NCBI GenBank assembly: GCA_027922465.2
Contig: BQMF02000059.1
Coordinates: forward strand, 372,001-436,000
DNA: 64,000 nucleotides
DNA from: Turritopsis dohrnii
Lineage: Eukaryota; Cnidaria; Hydrozoa; Anthoathecata; Oceaniidae
Direction: 5' to 3'
Shown here: one piece after another, positions 46,206 to 57,154 of the stretch
Layout of the letters: each line of letters begins with the position of its first letter
Numbering within the stretch: position 1 is the first letter of the stretch
Notes under the pieces: model-generated
Told to the model about the DNA's origin: nothing
Seen by the model: only the letters and a program-made list of their open reading frames with translations
Databases searched by the model: none
Program-made: the position numbers and the translations under genes

Positions 46206-48723
46206 ATTGTCTGAATATTGTAAAAAGTAGAAAGTACAATTTCAAAGATGCAATACGAATCTTTCCGACGTTGTTGTGTGTTGTGACGTTTTGTTTCCTG
46301 GCAAAAATGCCCGACAATCATCATGACGTCTCCTTAAAATGAAAGTTAATGCGTCAAATATTAAGGTAAACTGTTTAGATTGATCGATCCGTAACAAAGC
46401 CGTTGACATTACAAAATCTCATTTTCCTTCCAGTTAGGATTTTTTTTAAAGTGAAGTGTTTTTCGATGTAATGTGACCCCTGAGAAGCAGATATTACAAC
46501 AAAATTAACTGTGTCATATGTAGCTATTTTCTAGTAACGCATACGTTAACAAGACGTTCCAAGTAATGATATACTTGTAACGGACAAGGTTTTTATTTAA
46601 AAAACGTCTTCAAGACATAAAATTGTGTATCTGATGCAAAGATGTTCGTTTTCAATTTCAGTTGCTAATAACGACAGGTGAAGAGAAAAACACAAACAGA
46701 AATATTTGTTTATAAGACAAGAGGATCTTAATACTCTGCGAGCATTAACAACAACGACCATGCGCCTTTCTGCACCCTTTTACATTAGCTGGCGCTAATG
46801 CAGCTTTATTTCCGCCAATTTTGTCTTTTACTTCCACTAGACGTCAGATCAACACATTGTAGGATGACAAATTACACTTAATGACGTTTTCTGCTGGTAC
46901 TTCTTCAGACCTTGTTCATTTATGTAATGATAACAAAAACAATATATAACAAACCCAAATCAATTAAGGGTCCTTCGAAAACAACATTAAGTTAAGAGAT
47001 CAGAAATCAGTAATTAAACTCTAAATAACAATGTCTGTTTTGTTTTGTTAATGGAAAACCCCAGTGTAGTACCCCAGTGTAGTACCCCAAAAATGGTTTA
47101 TGGGAAGAAAGTCGACATTACCTTTCATTGGTGTTGTTCTTGCTGCTAGTAACTTTAACGTATTTGGAAACAAAATACCTCAATTTCCACCAGGGCTTGT
47201 GTGCAACTACACGGTGGACAAAAAAAGGAGAATTTCGTTGACAGTCTGCTACGAGTTCAAAATTATTGATTTTCAAGAAAACATTTCACCATGAAAAAGC
47301 TGAAAAACGTCCTTTCTAATCTGTTAAAGAGTGTTGACATCGGATGCTAACTGGACAAAATCCTTATTGTAAGTATGGCGATCAAAGGAAATTTTGAAGC
47401 ATATCACCGTCACATCAATGACAAATAACAAGGTCGTTTTCTATTGCCATTTCATCATAACTTGTTCAACTATGTAGCGGGAAATGTACTTGTAAATGTA
47501 AAATTGTACGAGGAAACAGAAACAAACATGTTTACCAGCTGCTAAATGGGCAATGTTACCTATTGATAATAAAAACAAGATAAAAAACCTAATAGAATTA
47601 TGGTTTTTTCCAAGACAATAGTAAGATTAGAAGAAACAAAGTAATCAATAATTAAATCATTAGTTCTGAATAGCAATGTCTATTTTGTTGGACAACAAAA
47701 TTTATGGGAGAATTGACAGGTACGTCAACAACACGTCAACTTTTACGGCTATTCCCTAATTTTTTTTTTCCGCATACTTTAGACAATGTTAGATAATTCA
47801 ATCATAGATTATATCGAGGATAAAAGAAGCCTATGGTTTTACAGAGTCTTCTTTGATTTGATTCAAGTGTTGTCAAGATTTCTGTAGCCATATGTTACCT
47901 ACTTTTGGCTTTTAATGTCTTTTGTTAACATCAAAATGTAACATGAGTAAGTGCAAAGTGAAATCTTTCGTTTGTCTTCTTCATGTTTACGCGGTGAAGG
48001 AAACTTTGCAGACGGGATTTTACAAAAATCTAATAGATTGCCTGAGCATTGCAAGAAATAGAAGGTTCAATTTCAAAAATGCAATAACGAGCAGATAATT
48101 TAATATAAACAGGTATCACACGATTGCCTTTGCCTTCTGTGGCCTTTTCATTGATCACTAGCTTGTGGCCCTCTTAACTGAGCTGTGAGAAGCCATTCGT
48201 CGCTTTATTGCGTCTCCACATTCTAACTGCAGGGGTAACATCTTTATTATAACTATGGCGATCAAGAGAAATTTTGCAAAATGTTTTATCTGCAGGTCAT
48301 TTAATGTGCCCGCCAAATCTAACAAAGGCCCGAACTAAGCAGGAAAGTCTGATAGACTTTTCGATCACCACATTCTAGGATGACGAATAACAATGTCGTT
48401 TTCTGCTGCTTCTTCTTTTATGCATTTTCTATAGCGAGAAATGAATTTAATAAAAATGTAAAACCAGGAAACATGAAATGTTTACTAGCATCTAATCGGA
48501 TATGATATCGAACTAATTGATAAAAAAATGGGAATAATAAACCTAATGAAATTATGACAATAGTAAGATTAGAGGAATCAAAGTAATCAGGAATTAAATT
48601 ATTACTTCTAAATAGCAATGTTTGTTTATTTGGACAGCAACATTTTACTTCAAGGGTAGAGCCCTAACATAAATTTAATGGAGGATTGACAAGTAAGTCA
48701 ACATTGCCCTTTACTGCTATGAG

Positions 48724-49170
48724 ATTGTTCACAAATGACGTCAACTTCTAGCGGGTTGTGGGGTGGGGTGGGGGGTATGCTGAAGTTGACGCTTGTTGAC
48801 GTGATACTACTGTTGACGTCAACCTTCACAATTTTCAAAACCTTGATTTTTCTAATCATAAGCTACACTGTTGTAATCTTGATGTAATCCTTGTGAGTCC
48901 GTCCGTGTTGCTATTGTTGGCTTGTTCATTCGAAAATCTTTTTGATCAATTCCACGAACCTAAAACAATTCCCTGCCAGGTTCCTTCAGTCAGCGCCAGA
49001 AAGATTAGAGACAAAGGAAGGAAAATTTGGTTCTTTCTTTCAAGCAAGGGGGGAGTCTCTTCCCAAAAGATGACGTCAATTCAGGGGGAGGGGGTAAAAC
49101 AAAGTTGACGCAGGTTGACCGAGGGGAGCCAAAAATCTTGTAGAAATGGTTGACGTCATTTGTGAACAAT
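48724..49170. mobile_element. 447-bp MITE inside the tandem array
   Basis: Perfect inverted ends of 22 bp beginning ATTGTTCACAAATGACGTCA. The interior contains further GTTGACG motifs and a G-rich run (GGGGTGGGGTGGGGGG). Comparison with the sister array unit near 49,965 shows that it interrupts a previously continuous sequence. Confidence 0.85.
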
Positions 49171-49344
49171 TTTTTATTGCTCTTGCATACCGATAATGTA
49201 AAGGAATCTTCCAACAGAATATCTTTACATTCCTGTTCGCTAATCTGTTAGTCTGTGTTCCGCATACTTCAGACAATTTTAGATTCGATTCCATAGAGTG
49301 TTCTTTTGATCTGTTTCAATTTTTGAAACTACTGTTGGCTCTCA

Positions 49345-49475
49345 ATAGACCTTTTTATAAATTACGTCATAACAAACATGGCCTCGTCTCGATGCTTATA
49401 GATTATTATGTGCTTAACCTTAATAAAGAATTTCGAGACTTTGCTTGTTGTGACGTAATTCAGGAAAAGGTCTAT
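49345..49475. mobile_element. 131-bp MITE inside the tandem array
   Basis: Inverted ends beginning ATAGACCTTTT and sharing AATTACGTCA and AACAA. It is absent from the sister unit at about 47,900, where flanking sequences equivalent to both sides are adjacent. Confidence 0.75.
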
Positions 49476-50116
49476 ATCTTTCGCTATAACATGAGTAAGT
49501 GCATAGTGAAAACTCATTTGTCTTTTTGTAGACAGAATATTACAAAAATCTGATTCTCTGGAACATTGCAAGAAGCAGAAAGCACAATTTCAATATGAAC
49601 ACATTCTAGGATAACGAATATCACTTAAAATCGCTTCCTGCTGCTACTTATAAAACGAGGATACTCATGTATCTTATATCGAGAAATGTATTGAAATAAA
49701 AAGGTAAAACGAGGAAATTGGAAAAACAAGTTTATTAGCTGCTATTCAGATGATAGTTACTATTGATAGAAAAATAATACAAAAATTCTAATAGGATTAA
49801 GGTTCTTACCAAAACAACATTAAGATAAGGAAAATAAAATTAATCAGTAATTAAATAATTAACTCTAAATTGTAATGATTTGTTGGACAGCATCTTTCAA
49901 CCATAGCTCCACAGTGCCCTAAAATTATTAAGAGATGGTAGTTAGGTAACTTTAAACAGCCTTCCCCTGCTGTTGTTCTTACATACCAATAATTTAAATG
50001 TATTTTCAAACTGAATACCTTGAAGTTTCTGTTCTATGTTCTTCCTGTCTGTCTTGTGTTCCGCATACTTTAGACAATTGAAGTTTTCATGCGTCAATCA
50101 CAGATTATATTGAGAG

Positions 50117-50124
50117 TATAAAAG
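50117..50124 (+). promoter_or_regulatory. TATA box of gene C
   Basis: TATAAAAG, 68 bp before the ATG and within the CCGCATACTTTAGACAAT-containing promoter unit duplicated upstream. No UTR intron is evident, unlike genes A and B. Confidence 0.65.
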
Positions 50125-50184
50125 AGGCTTTTCATCACTAAATAGCCTAACTTGTTTTAATCTGAACTGAAAGAAGCAGAACAA

Positions 50185-51060
50185 ATGGCTGCCACAAGAT
50201 TACTGATTGTATGTCTCTTGATAACAACCATACCACAAATCAATGCAGAAATTAAAAAAGGTGAATGCATTGACACATACACAGGTAAGCCATACCTCTT
50301 GTAAAATCTTCCTTCATTTAGGTGCCTAGGAGACTTAAATTTTACAATTTTGGCAAAAAAATTAATACAGACCGTTTGTTTGTCAATAGGAACCTGATGC
50401 TTCTCTGTGAATGAAAAATATCATAATACATATGATAAAATATTATATTTTATATTTACTATAATATGTTTTTGCGCATTATTATGAGGCATTGTTTACT
50501 GGACTAACTGTCACAACACAAGCATTTATAGAAGCAAACTTAAAGTATAAACATAATTTGTTAAAATTACCGATTTAGCGTTTCCAAAGAAAAAAGCCGA
50601 GTGCTTATCACGAGTTACAGCGACTGACTGCATACTGGCCTTCGGGCAAGTTAGAGCAATGCTATACGTATCTCTGGCGGTAAGTCAGCTACTAGTTGCA
50701 AGTCGGCGGGCGGAAGAACCAATCATTACGGATGGAAACCCAAGGACTAAAAGCTCCTGTTACTTACTTACACGTTTAAAATCCTTATAAATATTTTTAT
50801 CAACTGTTTAATGTCATTGTGTTCATTTATGTATTTGTATCTTGTTCTGAACAGGTGAAATAATGAAGCACCTCGAAGTGAAACAGCTACAGGAAGGCAT
50901 ATGCTACTGGTGCAATAATCGAGCTCTTTCCTTTAATGCATGTCCAGCGGTTTATGAAAAAGTTGAGAAAGAACGGGAAAAAATGGAAGAAAAAATTGTG
51001 AAAGAAATGCTCAATCAGCCAAAAAATCAGCGAGATTATGAATTTTTTTACGGAAAATAA
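50185..51060 (+). CDS. Small secreted four-cysteine protein C (two coding exons)
   Basis: Exons 50185-50284 and 50855-51060 join in phase 1 in a glycine codon, giving 101 residues. Signal peptide 1-21 ends PQINA, echoing FQINA of B. Mature cysteines follow C-x21-C-x2-C-x9-C with CYWC and SFNAC. The C-terminal part is a long charged, probably helical Lys/Glu segment (KVEKEREKMEEKIVKEM) ending FFYGK. The intron holds a 5'-truncated SINE (50,621-50,772). Paralogue of A and B by cysteine spacing, F-x2-C motif, intron phase and GEIMK; the tail is again unrelated. No recognised family. Confidence 0.8.
50621..50772 (+). mobile_element. tRNA-derived SINE, copy 2 (5'-truncated)
   Basis: Matches the body and TTACTTACTTAC tail of the SINEs at 22.9 and 60.8 kb (for example CTGGCCTTCGGGCAAGTTAG) but lacks the tRNA-like head. 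It lies in the intron of gene C, in the same orientation. Confidence 0.85.
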
Positions 51061-53016
51061 TATTTTTTTATACTTACTTCTAAGTTGTACACAATTACAA
51101 GATACGTCATTTTGCTTAAAATACGCGTTTTTTTCTTTCTGGAACATATCAAACACAACTTATATTATATTCATATAAAACATTCTCTTCAGTATAGATT
51201 GGTAGAAGGTACAAATATAATGACATGGGTTTTTACATGAATTCCTTATCGTCGAGACCACTCACTGACACCTGAACTAATCCTTTAAATGTCGTAGTCC
51301 TTCATGTAGACCTACTTCATATATGATTATTGAATTAGCGAATGTTGTATTAATCGAATGCTTTGTAAATCAACCAAAGCCTCTGACATTCCACATTTTT
51401 GCTTGCCGCTTCATTTCTTTTAAGCCTGGTTCACACCTGACGATTACGGCGATTAAAAAAAATCAAACGTCGTAATCGCTAAGTCTCAAGTATGTCAAAA
51501 TTTCAAAATTTTTTCAAACACACGATACTTCCTTCCCTTGCCAAGTCAAAACATAATCCTATACTGATTCTATGGCATGACTGACGTAGAAACACATTTT
51601 AGTTATCAAAAATGTTGAAATGTTTCGTTATCTCGGATGTCAAATTGTCCATCATGACGAGAATACCACAGGAGACTGGGAAGTAATCAGCCGTATCGAG
51701 TTACCCAAAAATAAATTCTTATCAATGAGGAACGTACTCCTCAAATCATGACATCCTTCTTCAAACCCGCTTGATCTTTCTATGTGCTTATGTCCGTAGT
51801 CGATTAACTTTTAACTGTTAGAGTTGGGTTTTAACATTGAATCAATATAACAGAATTGACGCAACCTGGAGATTATTCTTAAGAAAAATGATACGTAATG
51901 ACTTTCGTAGAAAAGTATCTTCTGGAAATTTTCTACGAAAGCTATTACGATCGTAGTTTTAAATTCCTTTTCAAATAATGATTTACATCTTATTTGCAAT
52001 ACCCATGATGTCTCGGAATTCATTAAAATTCAGCAGCATAATTATGCTGCTCACTTGGCTAGGAGTGACAGCGCCTTTATGACGAAAAAGCTTCCGTTCC
52101 AAGAAGACAACTGTTCGAAACGTGGCCGAACCACAAACACATTGATGAAGCAAGTGTTAAAAAACTTTGGTCTTGAGAAACAAATGTTTGTCAACAAGGC
52201 GATGTCTCGTGAATTTTGAATCGGCATTCAATTTATTTTAATGCCATTTAATAAGCTCTGTCTGAGCTATAGATTAAAACCATTTAATTTAATTAATGAG
52301 TTCTCCGTCATAAGGCAGACCATTTCTTTGACAACAAACTCTGCTAATATACGTACAGTTGTAAAGCATGTTTTTGTTTTTTACAATTATGTGAATATAT
52401 AAAAATCTTAGTTTAGGCATTTTATAGAGCTCATAATGACAATCATAATCTGACAATCTTAAAACTAAGCGAAAAACAACTTTTAACTTCAAGTACAAAG
52501 TAAACTATGGAATCATGATTGCAAAGAAAACGAAGAAATTTATTCGTACCTATTCCAACTTACAAAGGGTTCACAGCAAAATATGTCGAGAGTAAAAACA
52601 TTGAAAGGTATTTGCTGCGAAACATCTCTTGTCTTCGAACATAGCAACAGTGCTCCTGCAACTGCATTACTATTTTTAATAACCAAAACTTCCACAATTG
52701 AAGCTACCGTTTCATTTTATTGTTTGCATTCTGCTATAAAAAATTATCTTACGGCAGTTTGAAGGTTCTTCTTACATAACTATTAGCAAGCGAGAACAAT
52801 ATTTTTCCTTATTGCTTGTCATTGTTTTTACCACATTTCATCCAATCATGGATCTCGGCTATAGATATTTCATCCAATCATGAATCTCGGCTATAGATCA
52901 GTCTGGCTTTTGGTTTTTGTTAGCCAGCAGCGAGTGTCTCCTTTCAAAGTTAGGTTAAGTCGTACATTAAAATCACTTTTAAAGTGACCGTACAAATTTA
53001 CAGGTTGCCTCTCTGC
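51061..53016. other. No gene recognised
   Basis: The segment near 51,424 starts GCCTGGTTCACACCTGACGA, a style typical of MITE ends, but I could not find the partner end. A 32-bp direct duplication (one mismatch) lies at 52,835-52,866 and 52,867-52,898. Confidence 0.4.
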
Positions 53017-55430
53017 TTACTTGACATATATCTTCCAGTACGATCCAGCTTTGATATCAGTGGTAGACATATCATCACAATGGTATTCTTTTTTTACTTG
53101 ATCGAGAAACCATTGATGACCGTACATATAAAACAAATGAGTGGAAGAGAACGGGTATCCCACCATTCCCCATTTTCTATTAATCCACCAATGACAGTTC
53201 CGACCTAACATGGAGTTGTCTTCTAAAGTTGGCGTATAACCCCCACAGCTGGGACAGGTGTGGTTGTTACCCATCAATGCTTTGATAATGCTCACTCCAA
53301 ACGTATCGTTGGTGGTGATAATACTTAAAGTTCTACTAGTTTCCGGTTTGTAACATACAAACCACATCTGTTTGAAGTTTAATGACGTCATAGTCCCTTG
53401 AAGGAATGAGTTAGTAAACATGGTATTTTCCAATATTGAAATCCCCGGCTTGAATTTTGATCGTTTCGTGAAATGAAAATTACGGATACCATCTTGGTGC
53501 GCGTTTGCATTTGCGATCATGGTGAACCCATCTACGAAGTTCAACAGATATACATCATAACAAAGAAAGGAGACATGTGCAGACAACCAAATAGCATTCC
53601 TTATTCAATTTATAAGTTAGGGACACACATTCAAATGAACTCAATGTCACTGATATTTACATTTACAACGTTCCCATTTCCGAACTAAGAAATAGATTTT
53701 AGCTATCAAGGTTTCAATATAATCCTATTAAAATTTTTTAATTTTCATTCAAGCGTTTTTGTTTGTTATTTTTCAGAGCTCGACCTTATTCTGACATGAA
53801 CCTCTATAGTCCGAGACAGTAGAACATTCAGTTTTCTTTCGTTTCAACTATCGCTATTGTGCATTCTGTGAAACAGGAGTAATTGAATCATTGTGAAAAA
53901 TTATTCAGAGGGAAGTGCGTTTGCGCTCGTTGGATAATGTAAATTGCACTCTTTCGCTTTGAACAAAGGCACAGAAATTATCGGAATCTACGTCTCTAGA
54001 ACTCATATTTATAAGTCGAATTTACGTCACTCTATGTGTTTAACACGTGTGTTGTTCCAGTGAAAATCACATTATCAAAATAGGTAAAGAAGGTAAAGAA
54101 GGTTTATTGTACACATCAATTGCACACCTGAATTGTTTTCTTAGGGTAGGTGGAAATTTATGTCTAGGAAACCGGTTTCTTGATAACCTCAACAAAATTT
54201 ATAAATTTAAACTACACATTAGTGAGCAAGAGTCGTCACACCAACTATATATTCCAATGTCGGATGCATACTTAAAGAACAATTTCACAGTGAAAAACTA
54301 ACCTACAATCTCATTGGTTCACGCAGCCGAGAAGAGGTTGATTAAACGAATCTGCTTACATTATAAGTTTTCTGGTCACGGCATTTTCAGGTACTGGAGA
54401 TTGGACTAAACAATCTATGATCAATATTTACCTCTACACATAGTTCGAATCTTCGAAGCATTTTTCCATGGAAAGATGAAATGCTCTCCTGAGGTAACTC
54501 CAAAATTATGTTTCAATGACAAACATGATGAGTTCTTATCTAAAAAACAAATGAATTTTATTTTTATTTCATTTTGTATAAATCCGTTCACCATTTCTTG
54601 ATTGGCCAGAAAATCATTCTCAAAGTAAACATCGTGCTGACAAACATGCATCCTATATCAAGGATTGCCTATAATGAAACTGTCATGCAGCTAACTCCAT
54701 GTTTTGGAGGCATTTTTGTTGCTTCACTGGAGGATCTACAAAATACTATAAGACGAGCCCAAATTCGGATTAAAAAAGCCTTTCCTCACCAAACCCAAAG
54801 TCAGTGTTATTTGTATCTTTCTAGAGGCATTTCACAGATGAGTACATAGCCAGAATGTAAGGGAACATATCTGACAAATTTTGTTTGATTTTCCTATGCA
54901 CAGTTACAAGCACATTTCTTACCATAAACTCTGCATTCATAATTCCGAAGATCTCCATCCGAAATACATGTTTGATTCTCACAAACACCTATATTCCGCA
55001 TACAAGTATTCTATGATAAAAAAGACATTAAGTCATACATTACAAACAAATACAGATTATACAGGTATATATACTGATTAAATCATCGACTTACCGGAAC
55101 CTGAAAGTAATCAAATCTACCGTCCGTAACCCATTCCACGTCCAGCCATCCGAATAAGGAATTGCTGACATAACAAATATGCTTGCCGTTGATTGGTTTT
55201 CGTTCAAAAGAAAACCCGTAGCAAGAAGGATCATTAATGCATTTCGTCCCACATTCTTTCCTACTTGATACCACACCAACGTCCTTTGTTAACCCTAAAA
55301 TGTTTTGCATTTTCTTGAAGTTCATAGCTCGGATTTTGACCCGCACTTGGTTCTGTACTGTCATGTCATTCTGCCACCTCCAACATGAGATCTCGACAAG
55401 AACAGTTAGCAAAAAAACAAAAACCTTCAT
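53017..55430 (-). CDS. Secreted protein with PAN/apple-like N-terminus (three exons)
   Basis: Exons 55095-55430, 54432-54636 and 53017-53531 have GT/AG borders and compatible phases (0, then 1) and give 351 residues. The start has a signal peptide (MKVFVFLLTVLVEISC). A PAN/apple-like part follows in exon 1, with CGTKCINDPSCYGFSFE and a later cysteine in HICYVS. Exon 2 contributes a linker with cysteines (FICFLDKNSSCLSL). Exon 3 opens DGFTMIANANAHQDGI and has a Cys/Trp-rich C-terminal domain with HTCPSCGGY, GRNCHWWINRKWG, FYMYGHQWFLD and a YHCDD...SYWKIYV ending. Similar layouts are common among uncharacterised cnidarian secreted proteins (recalled). The PAN call is by pattern only. The exon 2 acceptor was chosen because it is the one that keeps phase. 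Confidence 0.75.
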
Positions 55431-57154
55431 CCGGTCTTCTCATGTTTTAAATACACACAGTGAATTGAACTTCCTTCAGCGAAACAGTATTTGATAGAAT
55501 CATTCGATATTCGGCAAACTCTGTGGTTAAATTTGAAAGCAATTGTGTTTTCTCGTCAAAACTTTGAATAATACATGAAGTTGTTGAAATCTACTTCTTT
55601 GTGACAGACATTCATGCATTCATGGTTCACAAAAAACCATCTTCCATTCTTACTATTCAAGTTAAGAAGGTTTAATTTCACTATGGCCACTAACTTCAAA
55701 CACTTCATTTTTGTAGCAACTTGTCCTTGCCAACTTCATTTTCTATGTTGGTAAACAATATGTACACTTACAATCACTTCAAAGTAAAACCCGTGGCCAT
55801 CTTTAATATCATATTTGTTACTTTGCTCAAATTGTCTGACGTTCGTTTAATGGTGGAAACGGAAACAGTGAAACAACATTGGATTTTGACATCAGAACGA
55901 CAATAAACGAAAACAAAAAAATGTCAATGGTCATTTGACCGTCGCAAAACGTCCGCACAACGATGATTGCGATGATTAAACATGAAGTGGGAGCTTTGTA
56001 CTGAGTGGGGTCTGATCAGGAGAATGAACGCGATGGAATTGAAATGTGCTTTCTTTCTAGTGAAGTAACTGGTTGCAATACAAATGCCAAAGTCATATTT
56101 ATTTCGAATTAACATACCCTATACAAAAAAACATCTAAACATAAATACAAACAAACAAAATACTCAAGAGCGAAAAGTGAAAGAAAACATTCTACCAAAC
56201 ATAATACATTATGATTAACATTCTACCAATCATAATGGGTGTTATACATTATGATTATCATTCAGAGACAATCATTTCAAAAAGATTTAAATCAATTTTG
56301 AAGTAATTATTGAACTTTTGAATTATCTTGGATGTTCTATTATGAGGAGATGTCTACATTTTAGACAGTCGAAGTTCGATATTTGTATCACTGACAGGAG
56401 ACAAAAGAAGTGTTTGAATTATCAATTGTTAGATCATGAGCCGTTTGAATGAAAGATTTCTCAAAGGAAAATAATTTGTTCGAATTAAGCATAAACTCAT
56501 TCGAATCATCGAACTCAAACTGTATCTCTTTGCTAACTATGTTTACAATTGGGAAAATATAAAACATGGTTAACTATTTTTGAAATTAATTTTAATCAAA
56601 TTTACTAAGGTATATGAATAATAGAATTGTTTTCCTCCATATGGAACCGATCACGTTCTGGTTATAAAAAGGAAATGAATGAGCCAAATGTTGAATCGAA
56701 ATATGGAAGAAGTTAAAATGCTGGTTCACAAAACATAAATAATATAGAAATTAGAGTCATTTATAAAATTTTAGTTAAAAGAGCTTGCAAGAAAAAGGTG
56801 CGTACAACCAAAAAAATAATCCTTCACCGGTTTATGAACAACAAGGTTTCAACAGACCATTACATTATTAAAAGTCTTAAAATTCTCACAGTCTAGAGTT
56901 GTTTTTCTCTGACGCTTTCACTTTAGAAAATGAAAAGTAACGTAATAATTAAAATGATTTTGAGTGATGAAAGAAATCGTATTACATATGTACTTTTGGG
57001 ATCCCTTAACATAAAAATGTAGTTTTATTGAAAAGGATTTTCTGTAGTGTTTGGATTGTCCCATCCCGTCTGATTTTCAGCAGCTAAAGAACTATGTTAA
57101 TTAGCTATAACACATCGCCATTCACTCGTAACTGAATTCACATTTGGTTTCGTT
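55431..57154. other. No gene recognised
   Basis: A short direct repeat of ACATTCTACCAA...CATAAT type lies at about 56,190-56,265. The last 100 bp are the probable 3' UTR of the LRR/EGF gene. Confidence 0.4.

Larger units (their letters stand above)
46206..50110. repeat. Decayed tandem array of gene C upstream region
   Basis: Four diverged units share an ordered set of landmarks. A TAGGATGACxAAT-like block is at about 46,860, 47,412, 48,372 and 49,607. A block like AATCAGTAATTAAA is at about 47,005, 47,645, 48,588 and 49,843. A CCGCATACTTTAGACAAT block is at about 47,772, 49,260 and 50,068. ACATGAGTAAGTGCA occurs at 47,941 and 49,489. The last unit leads into gene C; the others have no surviving coding exon. 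Short frames such as 47100-47294 are by-products. Confidence 0.7.

Noticed and set aside
47100..47294. Possible small secreted protein frame near gene C
   Set aside because: Lies inside a decayed unit of the tandem array; lacks the cysteine pattern and splice sites of the family.
54047..54849. Two plus-strand frames (54047-54301, 54574-54849)
   Set aside because: They lie in an intron of, or antisense to, the secreted PAN-like gene, whose minus-strand exon 54432-54636 has consistent splice phases.
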